Origin: Cornus controversa
Taxonomy: Eukaryota > Streptophyta > Magnoliopsida > Cornales > Cornaceae
NCBI GenBank assembly: GCA_026545225.1
Contig: CM048848.1
Coordinates: 16,171,353 to 16,235,352 of the forward strand
DNA length: 64,000 nt
Direction: 5' to 3'
In this document: positions 58,310 through 64,000 of the stretch, one piece after another
Numbering within the stretch: position 1 is the first letter of the stretch
Layout of the letters: every line of letters starts with the position of its first letter
Notes under the pieces: generated by a model
What the model saw: the letters and a program-made list of their open reading frames with translations, nothing else
The model's database searches: none
Told to the model about the DNA's origin: nothing
Program-made: the position numbers and the translations under genes

Positions 58310-58800
58310 CCCAAAGGGAGGGTGAATAGGTCTTGTAAATTGAATTACCGAATTTTAACTGCCTTTTAAATTTAAACTAACTTGTCAAAAATTTAAATCA
58401 TACTAGAAATTTAAGTCTACTCAATCACTTAATCAATCAACCAATCATGCATGCAATAAAAAATGGACATTGAGACCTTTTATGTGAAAAATTCGACTGA
58501 AAAAAAAATCACGGACCTAGTCCAGGCAAACCGAAGCCATTATGAGAAACATGGACCACAACCTAGATTATAGTTTTTCAAAACCCTAGATCCATCTTTG
58601 ACACTTATTGATCCACCAAACTCTCCTTGAGTCTTTAGGCACGCAATCCACTCGATAACAAACTTCATTCCTCGTGAGTATGCTTCTCCATCAATGATTC
58701 AATTTCAACCAGTAGCGATGAATTGAATATTGTGCTGATCTCTCCAGTTATAGTACACAACAATAGATGTCAAAACACAATGCAGAATACTCACCAATAC
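58310..58800. other. Unclassified repeat-like sequence in the BDP1 intron
   Basis: Begins near CCCAAAGGGAGGGTGAATAGG and runs through phrases like those near 46930 and 56955. It has the look of a dispersed retroelement family. No coding sequence. Confidence 0.35.
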
Positions 58801-58973
58801 TAAGTATGATGAATACAATTTTTTTCTTTCTTTTTAGATAAGTAATATTTCATTGAAAGAGCGCTCAAAAGGGGAGCGCATCCCGAGAACAAAGCTAGAC
58901 CAAGCCGGTGTGCTATACAGACAACGTATCCACAAAAAGACACTATATCGCCCACACATTTTGTAAAACCTCG

Positions 58974-61234
58974 CATTTTTTTTAATTTAATTACGTGGTT
59001 AATTAATTGTTAAGCGTGATTATATAGTAATTGCATGCTTATGTGTGTGGGTTTCGGGACTACTTTAAAAGTTTTAAAAAGGGTTTTAAAGTACCTTAAG
59101 ACCATAGTGGGATGGAACCAAGGTTCGGGTATTTTTTTTGAATTTTTACGAAAAGTTACTATTCATGGTTCGGGTTTTTTGGAAAAATAACTACGGATCA
59201 CTTAAGTGACGTAGGGGTATGAATGAACTTTGAGGAGCTTTAGTGAAGTTTGTTGAAATGAGGGAGTGCCATTTTGCGATTAAATGGAAGTAGAAAAGGG
59301 TAGAGGAGCAAAACTAAAGAGATGAGGGGCTAATGTGCAATTTTGAGAAACTTTTTATATAAATATCCCAAAATGGTTGACTTGATCATAACTTAAATCA
59401 GATTTCTCTCTCTAGAGATCAGCTCTAGAGCTCTTCCTTCTCCCCTCTTTCATCTTTTTGGTTGATCTTAGTTTTGGAGGATTAAAATTGTGATTCGGGC
59501 TTCGGGATTTTACACGATAGTTGTTCCCCTCGGGATTGCCTACATTCTACACCGATTGGAAATTATTTTCGGCAAATTTTCAAGTATTTTTGGGCTAGGG
59601 CAGATTCTAGGGCTTGGAGCTCTCTTGATTTTTGAGCTTGAATTCGAGGTAGGGGTGTTCTCTCTTTCTTGTCATCGATTCCTTAGAGTTTCGGGTGGAT
59701 TTTAGTGGTTTAATATGCTAGAAAAGACTTAGAAAATTCTGTTTTGATTTCTTTCTTTCTTTTTTGGAATAAGCATGTGTTAAAAGTAGTTTTTATATGT
59801 TCTATATGAAGTCCTTGAATTATATATGCATTGTATATGTATATGGCTGATCTTAGTAATTAAAGTGTGTTAAAAGTATGTGATTCTTGCACTAGAATTA
59901 TATTTTGAGCTTGGATGTCTTATATGCTAGTTTGAAAATGCATGATATCCATTTAGAATCATGTATGAGTTATTGGGATAGCAGGTGTACGTGTTGCACG
60001 CTATGTATTGATTAAAAACATATAAAGGACAATATCGTCATTTTTGCATTTGTATGATTTCTTGTGAAAGAAAGGTTGTTGCATTGTATATGCATGCTTT
60101 AATATAAGTAGCTTATGATGTACTTATATTGAACGTGATTTAAGTGGCTTATGATGTACTTATTTGAAACTATTTATTGTTTGATGATTTTGGGGATAGG
60201 TCGGAATAAAGTAAGATGAGCTCAATGCTCAAGGGTGCAAGACCTCAACCTAGGCCAAGTGGTTTCTTCTAGACCATTGAGTTAGTAACCCGTAAAGATA
60301 GGAAGATAGATATTTAACCCAAGGGTACTTATCTGGTTACTACGAATACTCCCTACTCATGGATTGATTTTGAGCTTATTTGACTTTATGTTTCAAGCTT
60401 TGTTATGAATTGTGATATTCATGGTTATTGTTTAACTTGTATAGTTGCGAAATGCTTTGTGTTTACTTATGGTAAATTAAGCATGTTGGATATGATATAT
60501 ATATATATATATTGGAGCATGATTTGTGCACTATATTGTCGATGTTATGAGCATTGAAAATATGTCATGTAGTGTATAGGAATGTTATGACTGCATTTCA
60601 TGTAGGTTGTATCGAGTCGGTGCATAGGGGGTTTGGATGTCTCTACTGAGCTAGTCGGTTGCTCACCCCGTCCCTACAAACTTTTTTACAGATAAAGCGC
60701 CGGTTGTGGATAACGCTTGATTACAGTGGTAAAGGCCTCGGGCCTTCTTTTGGGCTTTGAGTGTTTTTATGGTATATATATATGCCATGTGTGGGTATTT
60801 TGAGAAGAACTCTATATTTTGTATGTGGAATGGATGTATTAGCATTCTAGATATGGGTACTTTTATATTGTTAAGCAGTGGTTCCATTAGTCTTCTCTAT
60901 GTTGGACAATTGTGTATATTTGGATATGGTTGGACAAGTTACATTTTGATGTATGTATGTAACTCGGTTATATTTTAGTTTTAATGATGTAAATGTGTTT
61001 TAAAAGTCGCTTCTGCGGTATTGAGACTCTGTTTGGATGAGGGTGGTCTTAAGAGGGGTATTCTGGTAATTTCATCCCTTATTCACACCTAATGTCCTAT
61101 ATCTGTTTCGGTGTCGGAGGTCAGGGTGACAGCTTAGTATCAAAGTTTGTTTGTAGTTGTAAGGTGTTGAGGTTTTATTTAATCACCTCCATTTTCCATG
61201 CCCTTCCGGGTGTTGGAATTTTGGGGCGTGACAC
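58974..61234 (+). mobile_element. LTR retrotransposon remnant (long LTR, PBS, 3' stub)
   Basis: It starts TGTAAAACCTCGC and ends GGGGCGTGACA, flanked on both sides by CATTT (58969-58973 and 61235-61239), a 5-bp TSD. The first ~2.16 kb, to TGACA at 61131, looks like one long LTR of the gypsy Tekay type, with a TATA box (TTTTATATAAATAT near 59348). Just after it, GCTTAGTATCAAAGTTTG is a decayed match to the tRNA-iMet primer site TGGTATCAGAGC. About 100 bp later the element ends with a short piece resembling the LTR end, so the interior and most of the 3' LTR are deleted. Confidence 0.72.
61131..61150 (+). other. Degenerate primer binding site
   Basis: TTAGTATCAAAG stands where TGGTATCAGAGC would be expected after an LTR primed by initiator tRNA-Met. 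Several changes from consensus make it non-functional or very old. Confidence 0.5.
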
Positions 61235-61996
61235 ATTTCAACCTTGACCCAATTAAATAAAGTATAAATAATGGATAACTTAAGCACTCAAGCCGGGATC
61301 TCTATCTCATCAAAGATCCACCTATTTTGTTCTCGCCAAAGCCCCCCTCGCATCTCGGGCTTGTTTTCTCACTATACAACCTCTCTTAAGCCTTGAGCAG
61401 ACTCAACGGGGGCTCCGACATGACCCACTAGACTCCAAAAAAATTGCGATCATTGGAGCCCAACAGTCTCGAGCCATCGGACAATGTAAAAGAGGATGAC
61501 TAACAGACTCTTCATCATTCTTGCACAAGCAGCACCAGTTGACGTAAATCTGACCTCTCTTTCTCAAATTATCAATGGTCAGGTTCCTCTCCAAAGTAGT
61601 TGTGCACCCAAGAAAAGCCACCTTGAGCGGAGCTTTGGTATGCCAAAGTGCCTTCAGGGGGGTTGCATAACCAACCGCCAAACACCTGTAGAAGGAGCAA
61701 GCCTCGAAGAAACCATGTTTGGACTCCATCCAAACCCACTTGTCAGATTTAAGCAATCCTGGAAGGGTCTCACAAACTGAACATCCCAAAACAACATGCC
61801 ACTATCAATACGAAAGCAGTTGGCCACCTACTCCTCCTTATCCACACCTATCCGGAAGAGGCATAGATAAGTGGACTCCAAAGATCTCTCCCCTCACCAC
61901 ACATCCTTCCACATATGATTCAACTCTAGAAGCTCTTTCTGATTGTTTGTCTTTATATATATGAGTTGTATAGTATTATGCCCTATCATGGTATAT

Positions 61997-62325
61997 ATAG
62001 GCAAAATAAAAATATGCAGAGTGGGGTTGTTGTGTTTTAATTCAAAAGGAAACTAAATTTTCGTAGGGCTTGTTCGAAAAGTTCGTCGATTGACGTAACA
62101 ATAGTGGCCCTCGATTGATAGCTCGATTCGGTCGAAGTCTAGTGTAGTTTAACTTGGAATATAGGCAAAATAAAATATGCAGAGTGGGGTTGTGTTTTAA
62201 TTCAAAAGGAAATTGAATTTTCGTAGAGCTTGATCGAAAAGTTTGTCGATTGACGCAACAATAGTGGCCCTCAATCGATAGCTCGATTCGGTCAAAGTCT
62301 ACTGCAGTTTAACTTGGAAAAATTC
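61997..62325. repeat. 164-bp tandem duplication
   Basis: Copies begin ATAGGCAAAATAAAA at 61997 and 62161. Both contain GCTCGATTCGGTC and TTTAACTTGGAA, with about one change per 15 bp, so the duplication is older than the one at 34946. Confidence 0.9.
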
Positions 62326-62329
62326 AGAA

Positions 62330-63235
62330 CATGAAGTTTTGAAAAACACTTTTACGCATGAACCCTAATTTGGAGAGTGCACTAATGTGTTATTACATTT
62401 TTTATCTTTGTAGAAAAGGATTACATATCTACCCTTTAGTGTAGCTTCAAATTAATTCTTCAACAATGAGTAGGAGGTAACAACTAACACTAACTTTTGA
62501 AATTTCTAATATAATCTTAACTGGGGGAAAAAAATTTACAGGCTCTAGTTTTGTTCTACAAAATTTGTCACCCAAGTTCTATTGACCTAACAGATTAGAA
62601 AAGCAGAAAGCTTGTCCATTTTCATGCATTGTAGAATTTACTCACAGTTGAGCAAGACTGGTGCATAAACTATTTATCTTGGTTTTTTCAATCCCGAATA
62701 ATCAGCTAAGTTGCAATCATTTGACCTCAATCGGAAACTTAGCAATAATGCAGATGGTTCTGTTTTATCAAATAGTTAACCGTTCTTTCTATGTAGCGAA
62801 AATGGGGAGGGGGGTTTCATGTAGTGAGTTGTTGTGCAAATGTTGTCGGAGAGGTTGGGAGATATGTTTTGACTTTGTTTTCCATTGCTTTTGGAAGATT
62901 TTTCAAAATGTACTCGTTTATGGATGATAGTTCTGTTAGCACCCTGAGACAGGCAATATGTTTTCCTTTGTGGGAGCTTAACATTATTATGATATGTTTA
63001 TTAGGAAATCGCTGGTTTGGCTCCAAAGGAAACCTTGCTAGAGTTGGTGCGACGTTGCAGATTTCTCTAGCCATTAAACTTTAGCTTAGCTCACCGTTAG
63101 AGAGAGAGATAATATCCAGGGTAAGGCAATGGGAGGATTGTATACACACTTTGCTCTACTAAACATAAAAAGAAATAGGGCAAGGTAACTTTTTAAGAAA
63201 AATATGGCCACTGTACCTTAAACTATGTCTTTGAA
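62330..63235. other. Intronic or intergenic, no exon found
   Basis: I searched here for the remaining SANT exon of BDP1 and did not find it. Small plus- and minus-strand open stretches at 62661-63084 are unrecognised and overlap each other. Confidence 0.4.
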
Positions 63236-63239
63236 GCTG

Positions 63240-63850
63240 CAAGACAAGTAATATTGTATTAGAAAGAGTTCAAATGGGGAACGCATTCCACAAAGCTGCA
63301 CAAGGACCAAATAGGGTCCCTACTCTCTCAGTATGTCCAACTAAACTACTCTCTCCCCCATAGATTTACAATTTCTCCCATGAACCAAAAAAAAAAGAGA
63401 ACCAATAATAGAGAATTTCATTGCCCAATAGGATTCTCCTCCCTACTGAATGATCTCCTATTCCATTCCCTCCACAAACACCACCAAACACACAAGGGCT
63501 CCACCCTCCAAAAGTGCCACACGACCTTCCACAGAAAAGCAGTAGAAAAGCTGACCTCATGGTAGCGGTGAGAAGATGCCATCCACGCTAGAGTGTTGGG
63601 CCTACAACCATCCACCACTTGACGATAAATCAACTTCAAAGAGCTAATGGCGTCCTCCAACTCCCAATCTTGGAAGTTCCTCGAAAATTGAACATCCCAA
63701 GTCGTATTACTGCTATCAATACGATAGCAATCGGCGACAAAAATGTGTTTATCCAGGGCAATCCGATAAAGAGAAAATAAGGATTCAAAGTTGTTTATCT
63801 TGTTCTTGCGCGAACAATTTCATAGCTTTCGCTTTGTCAGTTGATGTAGG
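63240..63850 (-). mobile_element. Second 5'-truncated L1 LINE fragment
   Basis: Minus-strand translation shows 'FESLFSLYRIALDKHIFVAD', 'WDVQFSRNFQDWELEDAISS' and, in another frame step, 'VEPLCVWWCLWREWNRRSF', which is the zf-RVT tail. The 3' UTR continues to about 63240 with the same AAGTAATATT phrase seen in the first copy's tail (58860). It lies in the same orientation as the first copy. Confidence 0.8.
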
Positions 63851-64000
63851 ACAGTTTTAGTAGGTTTCATATTATATATATCTATATATATAATTAATGT
63901 TGGGTACTAATTTTCTTTTATTTTAGTTTCCTTTTGGAAATAGATTTCCTTTTCCTAATAGGATTAGGATTTCTACAAGTTTCCTTTTGTTTTTAGGTTT
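63851..64000. other. Possible LTR start at the window edge
   Basis: Phrases such as TTTCCTTTTGG, TTTCCTTTTCC and AGGATTAGGATTTC are like those of some plant Copia LTRs. The window ends here, so nothing can be confirmed. Confidence 0.25.

Larger units (their letters stand above)
58815..61930 (-). mobile_element. 5'-truncated L1 LINE, split by an LTR element
   Basis: On the minus strand the L1 3' part runs from about 61930 down to 61235 and resumes at 58973-58815. The coding tail includes 'DKEE*VANCFRIDSG' (stop shown as *), 'ALWHTKAPLKVAFLGC', 'NLRKRGQIYVNWCCLCKNDE' (zf-RVT region) and 'REQNRWIFDE'. The 3' UTR and A-rich tail lie at 58973-58815 (ending AAATATTACTTATCT then A-rich, minus strand). 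The interruption is the LTR element at 58974-61234. Confidence 0.82.

Overview
The window looks like nuclear DNA of a flowering plant, most likely a eudicot. Its genes have plant introns, it encodes plant-only protein families (a DYW-type PPR protein and a FAR1-family protein), and it is packed with Athila, L1, hAT, MULE, PIF/Harbinger and Cassandra-like elements. It is a gene-poor, AT-rich, repeat-dominated stretch. I recognise three plausible host genes: a DYW PPR gene (7709-9781, minus), a FAR1-type zinc-finger gene (about 17491-18858, minus) and the 5' part of a TFIIIB B'' (BDP1) gene (52551-58182, plus, running off the right edge). There is also a broken 3' end of a ROP/RAC GTPase gene (28976-29270) and a decayed exon of unknown origin just behind it.

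Layout. 1-5245: decayed Athila-type Ty3/gypsy retrotransposon on the minus strand, cut by the window edge. 6245-7116: hAT-like non-autonomous element with a nested MULE-type MITE. 7709-9781: PPR gene. 10485-13877: an almost intact PIF/Harbinger transposon with a TAA target duplication, a two-exon Myb-like ORF1 and a convergent DDE transposase broken by a single stop codon. 14400-17480: AT-rich and repeat-like DNA. 17491-18858: FAR1-type gene. 19790-26526: SINE-like sequence, L1 fragments and a composite with ~300-bp inverted repeats around an L1 reverse transcriptase. 27100-36500: LTR-like pieces, the ROP remnant, MITE halves, a Cassandra-type LTR with a 5S rRNA-like core, and tandem repeats. 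37260-48880: hAT-like TIR elements, MITEs and minisatellites. 52551-64000: BDP1, whose last visible intron holds two 5'-truncated L1 copies, one split by an LTR-element remnant.

The most interesting unit is the Harbinger element. Its transposase promoter carries six 15-bp repeats, each with an invariant AACGG core; three are exact matches to the mitosis-specific activator (MSA) consensus bound by MYB3R factors, and the array ends 12 bp from a TATA box. Its other end carries a ladder of inverted repeats. Its two convergent genes meet at a 21-bp perfect inverted repeat that contains the transposase stop codon. These are sequence observations; their function is inferred.

Introns were placed by eye from GT/AG sites and phase. 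No database search was possible, so family names rest on motif recognition.
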